The position numbers and the translations under genes are program-made. Source: Acinetobacter brisouioides (lineage in GTDB: Bacteria; Pseudomonadota; Gammaproteobacteria; Pseudomonadales; Moraxellaceae). Taken from it: a stretch of DNA of 64,000 nt. Shown one piece after another: positions 37,951 through 47,636 of the stretch. Numbering within the stretch: the stretch's first letter is position 1; each line of letters starts with the position of its first letter. The notes beneath the pieces were generated by a model, which was given only the letters and a program-made list of their open reading frames with translations, was not told the DNA's origin and did no database searches. The stretch covers positions 1 to 64,000 of the forward strand of contig NZ_SJNX01000004.1 of the NCBI RefSeq assembly GCF_004331075.1, read 5' to 3'.

Positions 37951-38983
37951 GCGACTTTAGTAGATTTTCATAAATAGCGATAGTCTGCTGGGTCATTGCT
38001 GGCACCGTCAGCTCTGTTTTAGCTTTCATAAAAAGAGGGTTAAAATCATTTTTTGCCTCTGGTTTAAGTGCAGATTGAATAGCTCTTGCTAGACCTTGTG
38101 CATCACCAATTTCCGCAAGGTATTTTTCTGGCAACCACTCAATCACACCATTAACCTTAGTAGATGCCATTGTTTTATCTGCCTGCAATGCTTCCACCAT
38201 TACCAATGGAAAACCTTCACGGTCAGATGATAAAACCACAACATCTGCTAACTGAACCAAATCTCGAGCGTCAGTTCTAAACCCTAAAAAAGCGACCCGA
38301 TTTTGCATATTCAGTTCACTCACCTGTTTTTCTAAATTGGCCCGAAGTGAACCATCACCAATAATCCATAAATTGACATCTATATGCTGCATCGACTCAA
38401 TCAATAAGCTGATATTCTTTACTGGCTCTAGGCGTCCAATACACATGACCACTTTTTTACTATGATTCAACTTAGAAAAGTCATTTCGAATAGACTGAAG
38501 TAATTTTTCTTTATTCTCGATCGTAAGAATGGGCTGAGGATATACCCCGTTGTAAACAACGTGTGCTTTCGATTTGGGAATATCGTGTTTCAGTGCTTGG
38601 CTAACTGCAATAACAGCATCACCAGCTAGATATGCAGACTTATTCTTTTTCGTGCCGTGTACAGTTGTCACAAACTTAGGGCCAGATAAAAATGGCTTAA
38701 TACGAGCAATCAGTTCAGCAGCTTTTCCTGCTTGTGCATGAACAATATCTGGCTGAATTTGTTGAATTAGAGACTTAAGTTGCAAAAGTAAAAAAATATT
38801 CCAACGGCTTCGTGCAAAATCAACAGCATGAAAATGTACATTTGAGTTGAACTTCTCAACATAACAAGGATGGGCAATCACGTGCACTTCTTGGTTTAAT
38901 GCTAACTCGTTGACCAAGTTAAAAGTATGCTGTTCTAAACCACCTATTCCACCGCTTGTTGCTAATACCTGAACAATTTTCAT
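37940..38983 (-). CDS. Glycosyltransferase family 4 (outer core)
   Basis: 347 aa, GT-B fold. The N-terminal ATSGGIGGLEQHTFNLVNELA binds the acceptor side; the C-terminal donor site shows MCIGRLEPVKNISLLIES and the E-x7-E motif in SDREGFPLVMVEALQ. It follows the GT2 gene by seven bases and is the last gene of a minus-strand series starting after ilvE. By family and order it corresponds to the fourth transferase (GtrOC4 position) of published Acinetobacter outer-core loci; the sugar is unknown. Confidence 0.87.
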   Translation of the reverse strand: MKIVQVLATSGGIGGLEQHTFNLVNELALNQEVHVIAHPCYVEKFNSNVHFHAVDFARSRWNIFLLLQLKSLIQQIQPDIVHAQAGKAAELIARIKPFLSGPKFVTTVHGTKKNKSAYLAGDAVIAVSQALKHDIPKSKAHVVYNGVYPQPILTIENKEKLLQSIRNDFSKLNHSKKVVMCIGRLEPVKNISLLIESMQHIDVNLWIIGDGSLRANLEKQVSELNMQNRVAFLGFRTDARDLVQLADVVVLSSDREGFPLVMVEALQADKTMASTKVNGVIEWLPEKYLAEIGDAQGLARAIQSALKPEAKNDFNPLFMKAKTELTVPAMTQQTIAIYENLLKSLIL

Positions 38984-38990
38984 AGTTGGC

Positions 38991-39758
38991 CTATTTATTT
39001 TTATCCTTATTCATGGTCTGCTCAAACAACTTGGCTTCTTTTAAAAATGCATAAAAAGCATTAATCATACTATTTACAAAACCACGCCAGCCATTCAAGA
39101 AACTACGACGGATAAAATAGGATTTCATAAAAGTCATCGGCATCACCAAAACCAATTTTGTAAGGCTTGGTGACTTTCCTTTTTGGTATTTCTCTAATGC
39201 TTTTAAATTGGAATATTGATTATTTTTTTCGACTTTAACGAAAATGCTCGACTCACCATAATGATAAATATCATGTTGAGCACGCTGAGATTCGCCATTC
39301 ACAATTACATTTTCATGGACTTTATTGGCAAGGTCATAATGCCCTTTAGACTTGCGGAAAAACCGCACCTTCGCATGTTTTTTTGTATGTTTACTGTTGG
39401 GAACACCTAAGAACACATCATTAATTGGTGTGATTAATGCATCAAGCTTGTTCTGTTGAATAGTCTCAACAATTTCTTGTTTTAACTCGCTAGATAAGAC
39501 TTCATCACCATCTAGGTTGAGTACCCAATCATTTCTACATTTTGCTAAAGCCAAACTTTTTTGCCCAGCATAACCTTGCCAGTCTTGGTGAGAAATTTGC
39601 GTATTTTCAAAGCGCTGAGCAATTTCATAAGTGTTATCAGTACTGCCTGAGTCTAAAATAATAACTTCATCAAAATCACTGACACTTTGCAAAGTTCGCT
39701 CTAACCAAGCACCACAATTTAAAGTGACAACATAGACACTACATGGAATTTTATTCAT
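38991..39758 (-). CDS. Glycosyltransferase family 2 (WaaE/KdtX-like)
   Basis: 255 aa, GT-A fold. ILDSGSTDNTYEIA and the metal-binding LNLDGDEVLS are the key signatures, and YAGQKSLALAKCRNDWVLN is typical of the LPS inner-core beta-1,4-glucosyltransferase group. C-terminal basic and aromatic residues (FMKSYFIRRSFLNGWRGF) suggest membrane contact. It overlaps the deacetylase gene by four bases (ATGA), implying translational coupling. The position matches GtrOC3 of known OC loci. Confidence 0.87.
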   Translation of the reverse strand: MNKIPCSVYVVTLNCGAWLERTLQSVSDFDEVIILDSGSTDNTYEIAQRFENTQISHQDWQGYAGQKSLALAKCRNDWVLNLDGDEVLSSELKQEIVETIQQNKLDALITPINDVFLGVPNSKHTKKHAKVRFFRKSKGHYDLANKVHENVIVNGESQRAQHDIYHYGESSIFVKVEKNNQYSNLKALEKYQKGKSPSLTKLVLVMPMTFMKSYFIRRSFLNGWRGFVNSMINAFYAFLKEAKLFEQTMNKDKNK

Positions 39759-40510
39759 AACTTATAACGTCCTTTAGCAAGGGCGATACGCATCTGTAAA
39801 GCATTCATGGCACCATGCGTGCTGACACGTGGAATATTAAATTGATTCATTGTTTCATACGCCTCGATTTTTTTACGAGTCGATACTGCATTTTTAAAGC
39901 CAATCTCTTGAGCCATTTTTTGGTGCTTTTCGTTAAATCGACCAAATGGATAAGCAAAGCTAGGGCATTTTCCAACTAATGCTTCGACATCGCGTTTAGA
40001 CTGAAGCATTTCATCATAAGCAGTTTGATCATCAAGCTTAAGTAAGTTCACATGATGTTGGGTATGCGCACCAAATTCAATAAAACCAGAATTCGCCATT
40101 TCATGGATTTGCTCATGCGTTAGCTTTTCGATTCCTTCAATTTGGGTTGCCAAATAAATGGTTGCCTTCGCGTTATATTTTTTAAGTAATGGATAGGCAT
40201 AAAGATAATTATCCATAAAGCCATCATCAAAACTTAATGCAACCACATTCTTTTGATTACGGTATTGTTCAAGCTCAGAGACAAAACAAAAAGTAGTTCC
40301 TTTACGCGTCAACAACTGTAAAAGTTGTTCAAACTTTTCAGGAGGCATATTCATACCAGAGGCTACATCTTTAGGGGTAACCTGATGTAACATCACAATG
40401 CGTGGTAGTTTGTTCGAACGAAACGGAAGCCAGAATGTATAATTACCCAGCATATATAACAGTGCAGCAAGTACTAATAGTCCTACTGCAACGTACAAAA
40501 ACCACATCAT
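39755..40510 (-). CDS. pda1: Polysaccharide deacetylase (Pda1-type)
   Basis: 251 aa. One N-terminal membrane helix (residues 2-19) anchors a NodB-like catalytic domain. Metal ligands and catalytic residues are visible in VALSFDDGFMDN (Asp-Asp) and FGAHTQHHVNL (His, His), with YPFGRFNEKH as the next motif. It is predicted to remove N-acetyl groups from a sugar of the outer core. ATGA overlaps on both sides (gene at 40507-41535 and the GT2 gene) put it in one tightly coupled operon. Position and family match pda1 in Acinetobacter OC loci. Confidence 0.82.
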   Translation of the reverse strand: MMWFLYVAVGLLVLAALLYMLGNYTFWLPFRSNKLPRIVMLHQVTPKDVASGMNMPPEKFEQLLQLLTRKGTTFCFVSELEQYRNQKNVVALSFDDGFMDNYLYAYPLLKKYNAKATIYLATQIEGIEKLTHEQIHEMANSGFIEFGAHTQHHVNLLKLDDQTAYDEMLQSKRDVEALVGKCPSFAYPFGRFNEKHQKMAQEIGFKNAVSTRKKIEAYETMNQFNIPRVSTHGAMNALQMRIALAKGRYKL

Positions 40511-41535
40511 GCATAAACCTCATGTGACCATTCATAATCTTCTGAAAGGGGCTGCTTAAATGTCACCTCAACCATAAACTGGGTAATGCGCTTAGCATTG
40601 AAAGATTTACGTGTTTTCTCCCAGCCCTCTTTCGCTATTTTTTCAGCCTGCTCTGGATTTTGATCAAAGAATTGTATCTTCTTGGCTAAGTCAAACTGAT
40701 CATCAAAGTAAACGACTTCCTGATCAGTGTAGAGTTTCTCAAAGCCCGGAATTCTTGGGCTAAAGGTGAGTAAACCATTCCCCGTCAGTTGTACAATACG
40801 GTCAGAACTATACAAGGTTACATCATTACAGCGTGAGTAATTAAGTCCCATTTTTGTTTCAGACAGAACTTTATAATAAGCTTTACCATAAACACCTGGT
40901 TGTTCAAAACAACCATAATATTGATAGTTTACATGACCTTGTTGCAAAGCATCTGCCAAGTCCTTTAAGAACTTCTCACGCTCAGGTTCTTTATAGACCA
41001 CACCACAGAAAATAAAAGTCTTGTCCGTCTTAGAGTTTGAAAACTGTTGCAGAGTCTCAACATTGCGATGACCAACATTTGGTAAATAGGCTACGCTTAA
41101 ATGAGGCTGTTTTAGCTTCTGTAAATACTCACCACCAGTTGTACAGAAGATAGCATCCAAATACGGCGAAAATGCTTTTACAAAGCCAAGTTTATTTTCT
41201 AGATAAAGCGGGTCAACATACCAAAATGCAATTTTAGTCTTTGGATAAGATTCTTTAATCTGTCTGAGAACATCTGGACTCATTAAGTCACTATGTCCAA
41301 TCAGTACCAGATCAGGTTCAATGTTATTGACGACTTTTAAGACTTCTTTATTAGCCCAATTGGCACCCAATTTTTTTGTTTTAAAAATGGTACCCATTCG
41401 AGCCATATCACGAAAGCTAAAATCATAAACGAAATGGCCATTTTCAATTAATCCGGCAGAAATTTTACGGTCTGTGCAGTAAAAATGTGCGCCTTGTTTA
41501 TTAAAGCCAAAATTTGCAATATGCAATATTTTCAT
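40507..41535 (-). CDS. Glycosyltransferase, GT1/CgeB-like (outer core)
   Basis: 342 aa. It begins MKILHIANFGFNKQGAHFY and shows the GT-B C-terminal pattern of CgeB-type proteins: TKMGLNYSRCNDVTLYSSDR, QLTGNGLLTFSPRIPGFE and EVVYFDDQFDLAKKIQFF. It overlaps pda1 by four bases. By order it is the second transferase after ilvE (GtrOC2 position). The donor and linkage are unknown. Confidence 0.78.
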   Translation of the reverse strand: MKILHIANFGFNKQGAHFYCTDRKISAGLIENGHFVYDFSFRDMARMGTIFKTKKLGANWANKEVLKVVNNIEPDLVLIGHSDLMSPDVLRQIKESYPKTKIAFWYVDPLYLENKLGFVKAFSPYLDAIFCTTGGEYLQKLKQPHLSVAYLPNVGHRNVETLQQFSNSKTDKTFIFCGVVYKEPEREKFLKDLADALQQGHVNYQYYGCFEQPGVYGKAYYKVLSETKMGLNYSRCNDVTLYSSDRIVQLTGNGLLTFSPRIPGFEKLYTDQEVVYFDDQFDLAKKIQFFDQNPEQAEKIAKEGWEKTRKSFNAKRITQFMVEVTFKQPLSEDYEWSHEVYA

Positions 41536-41556
41536 TTACTTACTCAAATATAAAAT

Positions 41557-42447
41557 TTAAATTTTTGCTAAAAGATATGTTGCCACACGTTCTGCTTCTT
41601 TAAAAGTGCTTGCCGCAGGCAGTTGTTCTAAATTGGTTATCGAGGAGACAAATTGTTTTTGTAACAGCCCATCAACGGCTTGCGTAATACGGTCTTGCTT
41701 GAGCCGATCAATCTCAATCAGCCCGACACGGCAACCTGCGGTCAGGGCTTCAAACAGCATCGATACACTGTCTTCAGTCACCCAAACCGCTTCGGCTTTT
41801 TGCATTTCTTCAAAAATCCAGCCTTGTGGTGTCTGTTCCACAGGGAAAATCTGTAGCTGAGCCGCATAAGTTTGCTGTTGTAATTGTCCCAAAAAATCAC
41901 TCGGGGTACGGCGCGAGGTGGTTAAAATAATCGTTGCTTGTGGTTGCTGCTCGGTAATGCCTTGAATAGCTGCCAGCACTTTTTCAGCGTTCCATCCATG
42001 ACGTTTGGATGAACCACCCAAGGCAATCAGGATTCGATTGGCTTGATGACGTTGCTGATTCACAATGGGATTGAGCGCACCTTGGGTCACGATGACTTTG
42101 TCCGATGCAGGCACAGCATCATGCTCGGGAATCACCGCATAATCAAAACATCCCAATGGCAAACTTGGTTTCATCAAAATCACAGTTTTGGCATGTGGGT
42201 AAACTTTCCCCATGAGCCATACACGCAAATGGGTATGACTACCGACCCCAAAAATAAAAGTCGGTGCTTGTTCAACCTTGGCGCATTGCTTGGAAAAAAT
42301 AGCCCCGATCAAACTCAAAATCGGCAAATCAGCAATCGAGATTTCCTGAAAAGAGCTGTTCGCATGTTGGCGCTGCATCGCCTGATACAATCCCAAAGCT
42401 TGCGAACGATGCCCTGCCTTACCATCACTGATATACACCACATGCAT
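41557..42447 (-). CDS. ELM1-like (DUF1022) putative glycosyltransferase
   Basis: 296 aa. VVYISDGKAGHRSQALGL at the start, LMKPSLPLGCFDYAVIPEHD in the middle, and RILIALGGSSKRHGW plus WVTEDSVSMLFEALTAGCRVGLIEI at the end are the family signatures; the fold is GT-B-like. It is the first gene after the ilvE terminator, the place held by gtrOC1 in known Acinetobacter outer-core loci, so it probably adds the first outer-core sugar. No good promoter is visible in the 66 bp before it, so the operon may rely on partial readthrough from ilvE. Confidence 0.8.
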   Translation of the reverse strand: MHVVYISDGKAGHRSQALGLYQAMQRQHANSSFQEISIADLPILSLIGAIFSKQCAKVEQAPTFIFGVGSHTHLRVWLMGKVYPHAKTVILMKPSLPLGCFDYAVIPEHDAVPASDKVIVTQGALNPIVNQQRHQANRILIALGGSSKRHGWNAEKVLAAIQGITEQQPQATIILTTSRRTPSDFLGQLQQQTYAAQLQIFPVEQTPQGWIFEEMQKAEAVWVTEDSVSMLFEALTAGCRVGLIEIDRLKQDRITQAVDGLLQKQFVSSITNLEQLPAASTFKEAERVATYLLAKI

Positions 42448-42466
42448 ACTGATTTTTCCACTCGCA

Positions 42467-42492
42467 TAAAAAAAGCGAAACCGAAGTTTCGC
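42467..42492 (-). terminator. Terminator between ilvE and the outer-core operon
   Basis: GCGAAAC-TTCG-GTTTCGC followed by seven Ts on the minus strand. Confidence 0.92.
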
Positions 42493-42513
42493 CCTTATCT
42501 TAACTGATTCAGC

Positions 42514-43440
42514 TTATTTTACGTAAGTTAACCAGTGTTCGTATTTCGGATTTTTACCCTGAACGGCATCAAAGTAAGTCTGTTGAATCAACGTGGTGAT
42601 TGGGCCACGGCAACCTTCACCAATTTGACGGTCATCGTATTCACGAATCGGGGTGACTTCCGCAGCAGTACCTGTAAAGAATGCTTCATCAGCGATGTAG
42701 AATTCATCACGGGTAATACGACGTTCAATCACTTCAATACCCAAATCTTTGGCAATGGTAATGATAGTTTGACGGGTAATACCATCAAGCGCACCACCTG
42801 CAATGTCAGGAGTATGCAATTGACCATCTTTCACCAAGAACACGTTTTCGCCAGAACCTTGGCAAACGTAACCTTGTGGATCCATCAACATTGCTTCGTC
42901 GTAGCCTGAATGAGCCACTTCCTGATGCGCAAGAATAGATAAAGTATAGTTACCTGATGCTTTTGCTTTACACATGGTCACGTTTGGATGGTGGTGCGTA
43001 AATGAAGACGTTTTTACGCGAATACCTTTCGCCATCGCTTCTTCACCAAGGTATGCACCCCAGCCCCATGCTGCAACTGCAGCATGAATCGTATTGTCAG
43101 TTGCGGCAATACCAAGTTTTTCTGAACCAATCCAAATAAGCGGACGTAAATAGCAAGAAGCCAATTTATTTTCACGTACTACATCAATTTGCGCTTGCTC
43201 TAACGTTGCTTGATCAAATGGAACTTTCATTTGATAAATTTTTGCAGAGTTAAGCAAACGTTTGGTGTGTTCTTTTAAACGGAAAATTGCTGTTCCTTTT
43301 GGTGTTTCATAGGCACGGACACCTTCAAACACGCCCATACTGTAGTGTAATGTATGGGTTAAGACGTGAACTTTTGCATCACGCCAATCTACTAATTTTC
43401 CATCTTGCCAAATAAAACCATCACGATCAGCCAAATTCAC
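42514..43440 (-). CDS. ilvE: Branched-chain amino acid aminotransferase
   Basis: Class IV PLP aminotransferase for Leu, Ile and Val. The PLP Lys is in CKAKASGNY near residue 157, and YVCQGSGENVFLV and FFTGTAAEVTPI are the cofactor-binding landmarks. The start is taken as GTG at 43440 (MNLADRDGF) because GGAG stands eight nt upstream; the GTG three codons earlier overlaps that ribosome site. The product is 308 aa. It is 26 bp after glnE and ends in a strong terminator; it marks the right border of the outer-core locus. Confidence 0.96.
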   Translation of the reverse strand: MNLADRDGFIWQDGKLVDWRDAKVHVLTHTLHYSMGVFEGVRAYETPKGTAIFRLKEHTKRLLNSAKIYQMKVPFDQATLEQAQIDVVRENKLASCYLRPLIWIGSEKLGIAATDNTIHAAVAAWGWGAYLGEEAMAKGIRVKTSSFTHHHPNVTMCKAKASGNYTLSILAHQEVAHSGYDEAMLMDPQGYVCQGSGENVFLVKDGQLHTPDIAGGALDGITRQTIITIAKDLGIEVIERRITRDEFYIADEAFFTGTAAEVTPIREYDDRQIGEGCRGPITTLIQQTYFDAVQGKNPKYEHWLTYVK

Positions 43441-43466
43441 GGCACACACTCCAAATTTTCACATCA

Positions 43467-46211
43467 TTATTCACTGTCCAAGGCTTGTGCGCTTGGATCA
43501 ATTAATCTCTGCCATAACTTGCAAACGATCTCGCGGGTGTCGCGCCATTGTGCAGCTTGAACTTGCATGTTTTTGTTTGCAAGTGCTAGACGGTGGCTCT
43601 CGGCTCGTTCACTTAGATAAGCTTGAATCAAAGCCTGCGCATCTTGGCTGGGTAAGCAATCTAACCGCGCAGCATCTTCAAGGATTCGGACATTGTCAGA
43701 GAAATGGGCGAGATCGGGCTTCGTCCCACTCCATGCCAACACCATATACTGTGCCATAAATTCAATGTCAACGATACCACCTGCATCCTGTTTTAAATGA
43801 AAAATCCCATCTTTTTTTTGCTCTTTGCTTGAGCCTAAATGGTCTTTCATTTTCTGGCGCATTTTTAAGACTTCGGTCTGAACTTCACCTTCATCGCGTT
43901 TTTGCGTCAGAATTTCACAGCGAAGCTGCTCAAATTGCTGTCTTAAGCCCAAATCCCCCGCTATTGAACGGGCGCGAACCAGTGCCTGATGTTCCCAAAG
44001 CCATGCACTTTTCATTTGATATTGCTCATACGCTTTCAGGCTGGTCACCAATACCCCAGCTTCACCCGAAGGACGCAAGCGCGTATCGATTTCATAGGCA
44101 CGACCATCAAGGGTTTGCGTGGTCATCAGCGACATAAATTTCTGTGCAACCCTTAAAGCAAACTCAAAACCGCTAATCGATTTACGCCCATCGGTATCAG
44201 CCTGTTCATCCAGATAATGAATAAATACCAAATCTAAATCTGAGCCATATCCAAGTTCAATGCCGCCAAGTTTGCCATACCCAATCACAATAAAGCCTTT
44301 TTGGTCGATTGAGCAGCGCTGTCCATCTTGCGTGACAGGATAGCCGTGCTTTTGCGCCACAATTTCATATGCCAGATGCAAAGTTGCTTCCACACAAACT
44401 TCAGCAATATCGGTTAGGGCATCGGAGACTTTCATGAGTGGACTTTCGGCAAGCACATCACTGGCTGCAACGGCCAATACATGGCTTTTCTTAAACAAAC
44501 GTAACACACGCATCAGGTCTTCCACCTGATCCAACTCGATACGCAACAACTGATAACGCATGGATGCTTCCAAATCGGCACGGCGTGGCAGTTCAAAATC
44601 CATCGACAAGAATTCATCGAGGAGTACTGGATAATGCGTCAGTTCCTCACAAATCCACGGGCTGACTTCTGCCATTTTGACCAAACGCTGCAACGCCCCT
44701 TTGTTTTCAATCAGCATCACCAAATACACAGTACGGCGCATCACCGATTCAATCAGCGGCATCAGGCGCAGCAACGCCACTTGCGGCTGCTGTGCCTGCA
44801 ACATTGCAGTAATCAACGGCGGCCAAAAAGCTTTTAACCGCTCAACTGCTTTGGCAGGAAGTTTTTTAATGGCGTGTCCATGCCAAAACTCATGGATGAG
44901 GTTTTGCGCATCCTCATCAAGCACTTCGAGTAACTGTTGTTCGAGTTCAGCGCTATCCGCATCCTGCTGATCAAATTCATTTTCCCGAATCAGGTTTTTA
45001 AACTGCAAGCTCACCTTGTCACGTTTCTGATTCAGTACAACTAAGAATTCATCCCATGTGGCATAACCCAGAGTTTCTACCATCCGCTGACGCAATACAG
45101 GCTCAACAGGCAACGCTTGGGTTTGCTGATCATTGAGTGCCTGAATCGCATGTTCGACGCGGCGCAAAAACAAATACGCATCTTCAAGATCATAGATAAT
45201 TTTCGGTTCAAGTAAACCGACAGCACCAATATGTTCTAAGCTGGTCAGACAGGTACGGTCTTGCAACTCAAGTTTTGAACCGCCGTGAATGAGCTGAAAT
45301 ACCTGCACAATAAACTCAATTTCACGAATCCCACCTGCTCCCAGCTTGATGTCATCATGAATATTGCGGCGCGCTACCTCACGCTCAATCATCTGTTTCA
45401 TTTCACGCATAGCTTCAAAGGCGCTGTAGTCAACATAACGACGGAACACAAAAGGACGGGTCATTGCCATCAGGCTATCGCCTTTCTCTCCAGTAATGAC
45501 TCGCGCCTTAATCCATGCGTAGCGTTCCCACTCTCGCCCATGCTGAATCAGGTATTTTTCTAAGGCAACATGACTAATGGCCAGTGCCGAACCATCTCCC
45601 CATGGACGCAGGCGCATATCAACCCGAAACACAAAACCTTCTGCGGTCATATGATCCAGCAAATAAATCAGCTTTTGCCCCCACAAAATACAGAACTGCT
45701 GTACCTCAATGCATTTTCGCCCGTTGGTTTCGCCTTGTTCATCAAAAGCAAAAATCAGGTCAATATCACTAGATAAATTCAGTTCTTGCGCACCGAGTTT
45801 GCCCATACCAATCACGATCAGGTCTTGCACCTGACCGTCATAACCCATCGGTTCGCCATGTTTGGCTAACAATGCTGGCAGAGCAAAAGCTTTTGCAGCA
45901 CAAATACAGGCATCAGCAAAATCGGAAAGTTCACGAGTAAGCTGTGGCACGGTGGTCTGTTGGTTAGCGTCCTGCCAAATCCAGCGAAACATCAGGCGGG
46001 CACGTAAAATTCGTAACTGACGCATCCATTGAATTTCATCATGGATACCTGCAAGCGTTTGCTCAACATAAGCAAAAATTTCAGCAGTAGATAATATCTG
46101 ATGAAAAGGATGATCTTGGTCATCTTGCTGTAATTGGTCAGCATACTGTGCCAAGACTTGTTCTGCGTATTGACTGGCGTGAAGTGTTTTTTGTAATTGA
46201 TCGTGGTTCAT
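43467..46211 (-). CDS. glnE: Bifunctional glutamine synthetase adenylyltransferase/deadenylase
   Basis: Controls glutamine synthetase activity by adding or removing AMP in response to nitrogen status via PII. The two nucleotidyltransferase domains are visible by their paired Asp motifs: GKLGAQELNLSSDIDLIFAFDE near residue 135 (N-terminal, removing) and GYGSDLDLVFIHYLDE near 660 (C-terminal, adding). At 914 aa it is full length. It is followed at once by ilvE, and both probably share a transcript. Confidence 0.96.
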   Translation of the reverse strand: MNHDQLQKTLHASQYAEQVLAQYADQLQQDDQDHPFHQILSTAEIFAYVEQTLAGIHDEIQWMRQLRILRARLMFRWIWQDANQQTTVPQLTRELSDFADACICAAKAFALPALLAKHGEPMGYDGQVQDLIVIGMGKLGAQELNLSSDIDLIFAFDEQGETNGRKCIEVQQFCILWGQKLIYLLDHMTAEGFVFRVDMRLRPWGDGSALAISHVALEKYLIQHGREWERYAWIKARVITGEKGDSLMAMTRPFVFRRYVDYSAFEAMREMKQMIEREVARRNIHDDIKLGAGGIREIEFIVQVFQLIHGGSKLELQDRTCLTSLEHIGAVGLLEPKIIYDLEDAYLFLRRVEHAIQALNDQQTQALPVEPVLRQRMVETLGYATWDEFLVVLNQKRDKVSLQFKNLIRENEFDQQDADSAELEQQLLEVLDEDAQNLIHEFWHGHAIKKLPAKAVERLKAFWPPLITAMLQAQQPQVALLRLMPLIESVMRRTVYLVMLIENKGALQRLVKMAEVSPWICEELTHYPVLLDEFLSMDFELPRRADLEASMRYQLLRIELDQVEDLMRVLRLFKKSHVLAVAASDVLAESPLMKVSDALTDIAEVCVEATLHLAYEIVAQKHGYPVTQDGQRCSIDQKGFIVIGYGKLGGIELGYGSDLDLVFIHYLDEQADTDGRKSISGFEFALRVAQKFMSLMTTQTLDGRAYEIDTRLRPSGEAGVLVTSLKAYEQYQMKSAWLWEHQALVRARSIAGDLGLRQQFEQLRCEILTQKRDEGEVQTEVLKMRQKMKDHLGSSKEQKKDGIFHLKQDAGGIVDIEFMAQYMVLAWSGTKPDLAHFSDNVRILEDAARLDCLPSQDAQALIQAYLSERAESHRLALANKNMQVQAAQWRDTREIVCKLWQRLIDPSAQALDSE

Positions 46212-46286
46212 GATCAGCGTATTTCCCGTATAGCTAAGCGTAGTTATAGCAGGAGAAATAAACTTTTGGAAAATAAAAGTGAGCTT

Positions 46287-47558
46287 TTAGTGCGCAGCCA
46301 ACTGATCTTGATGTAACGGTAATGCACTATGCTCATCTTGAGCTTTCGGCAAGATCACAGTAAAAGTTGTACCTTGACCTTCTTTCGAAGTTACCCGAAT
46401 TTCACCATGATTTAAGTCAACAAAGCGTTTACACAACACCAGACCCAAACCTGTCCCACGCTCGCCTGCCGTACCCTTTAGTGAGGTTTTAATGCGCGGC
46501 TCAAATACATGCTGTACCTGCTGCTCAGTCATGCCCAAACCTGTATCGGTCACAGACAATTGAACCTGCTCCCCATAGACACCAGCACTAATCGTCACTT
46601 GGCCCGCGCCATCAACAGGTGTAAATTTCAAAGCATTTGAAGTCAGATTTTGTAGCACGGAGGTCAGCATATTAATGTCAGCAAACACCCGAATATCATC
46701 AGGAACCTGATCCACTAAGCGAATTGTCTTTTTCAGGGCAAGACTGCTCAGCACATCCATTACAATATGACTGCACTGTTTGAGTTTAAAATTAATCGGA
46801 TGATAAACAAAATGCCCACCCTCGGCCATCGCCCAATCGAGCAAATTTTCCAGCAGGTTATAAGTGGACTTGGCCGTGTCATTCAAATAACTGGCAATAT
46901 TTTGGATACTGGCTGGATCAAGAGTATCAAATTCCTCTGCCAGCACATCTGAAAAACCCAGTAAGCCATGAAATGGCGCACGTAAATCATGGGCAATAAT
47001 CTGAAAAAACTTGGTACGGCTAGAATTTAACGCCGAGAGCTGCTCATACGCTTCTTTAAGTTCAGTATGTTCAAATCGCAGTTCTATATAGCCCAGCATT
47101 CCCTCTAACAATGATTGAACCTGCTCAATATCCTGTGGGTTAAAATCGGCTGAGGACTGATCAAAAAACATCAGTTGACCAATACTGTTTTGATTCACCA
47201 CCAGATTTAACGCAAGCAAACGCTGGTGATCAAAAAAATGATGTTTCAAATGTTCTGAAAATTTTGAATAATTTGGATGTTTTGGAGAAATTACAGCATA
47301 ATCATTGGTATAACAGACTTGCAGTTGAACTGCCAATTTAGGATTTGCTGGATAAACCTGAAAACCTTGTTGCGTAACAAACCAAGCATAAGGCTCATGA
47401 TGAAATGCCCAAACAGCAAATTCCACATTGAGTAAACGACGTGCCATTTTCAAAAAAATGTCGATCTGATTGCGCGGGCTAGTAACCCCCAACAACAAGG
47501 ACAGCTTACAATCACTCATTTGATCGGCTTGGTTGAGTTCTAACAATTTTGGCTGCAT
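46287..47558 (-). CDS. Soluble histidine kinase with N-terminal GAF-like domain
   Basis: 423 aa from ATG 47558, chosen because GAGG lies six nt upstream; a longer start at 47636 lacks one. There is no transmembrane segment. Residues about 20-175 form a GAF-like sensor (FAVWAFHHEPYAWFV, QLMFFDQSSADFNPQDIEQVQ). HisKA has the phospho-His in IIAHDLRAPFHGLLGF. HATPase has NLTSNALKFTP, DTGLGMTEQQ and RGTGLGLVLCKRF. No response regulator is adjacent, so it is an orphan kinase; its signal and partner are unknown. Confidence 0.88.
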   Translation of the reverse strand: MQPKLLELNQADQMSDCKLSLLLGVTSPRNQIDIFLKMARRLLNVEFAVWAFHHEPYAWFVTQQGFQVYPANPKLAVQLQVCYTNDYAVISPKHPNYSKFSEHLKHHFFDHQRLLALNLVVNQNSIGQLMFFDQSSADFNPQDIEQVQSLLEGMLGYIELRFEHTELKEAYEQLSALNSSRTKFFQIIAHDLRAPFHGLLGFSDVLAEEFDTLDPASIQNIASYLNDTAKSTYNLLENLLDWAMAEGGHFVYHPINFKLKQCSHIVMDVLSSLALKKTIRLVDQVPDDIRVFADINMLTSVLQNLTSNALKFTPVDGAGQVTISAGVYGEQVQLSVTDTGLGMTEQQVQHVFEPRIKTSLKGTAGERGTGLGLVLCKRFVDLNHGEIRVTSKEGQGTTFTVILPKAQDEHSALPLHQDQLAAH

Positions 47559-47636
47559 GCCTCGCCTCACATATCCTTTCGTACTGGCATTGTTTTCAAG
47601 TATCACCTTAATGAAAACCCCGTTTTCAATTAACAA

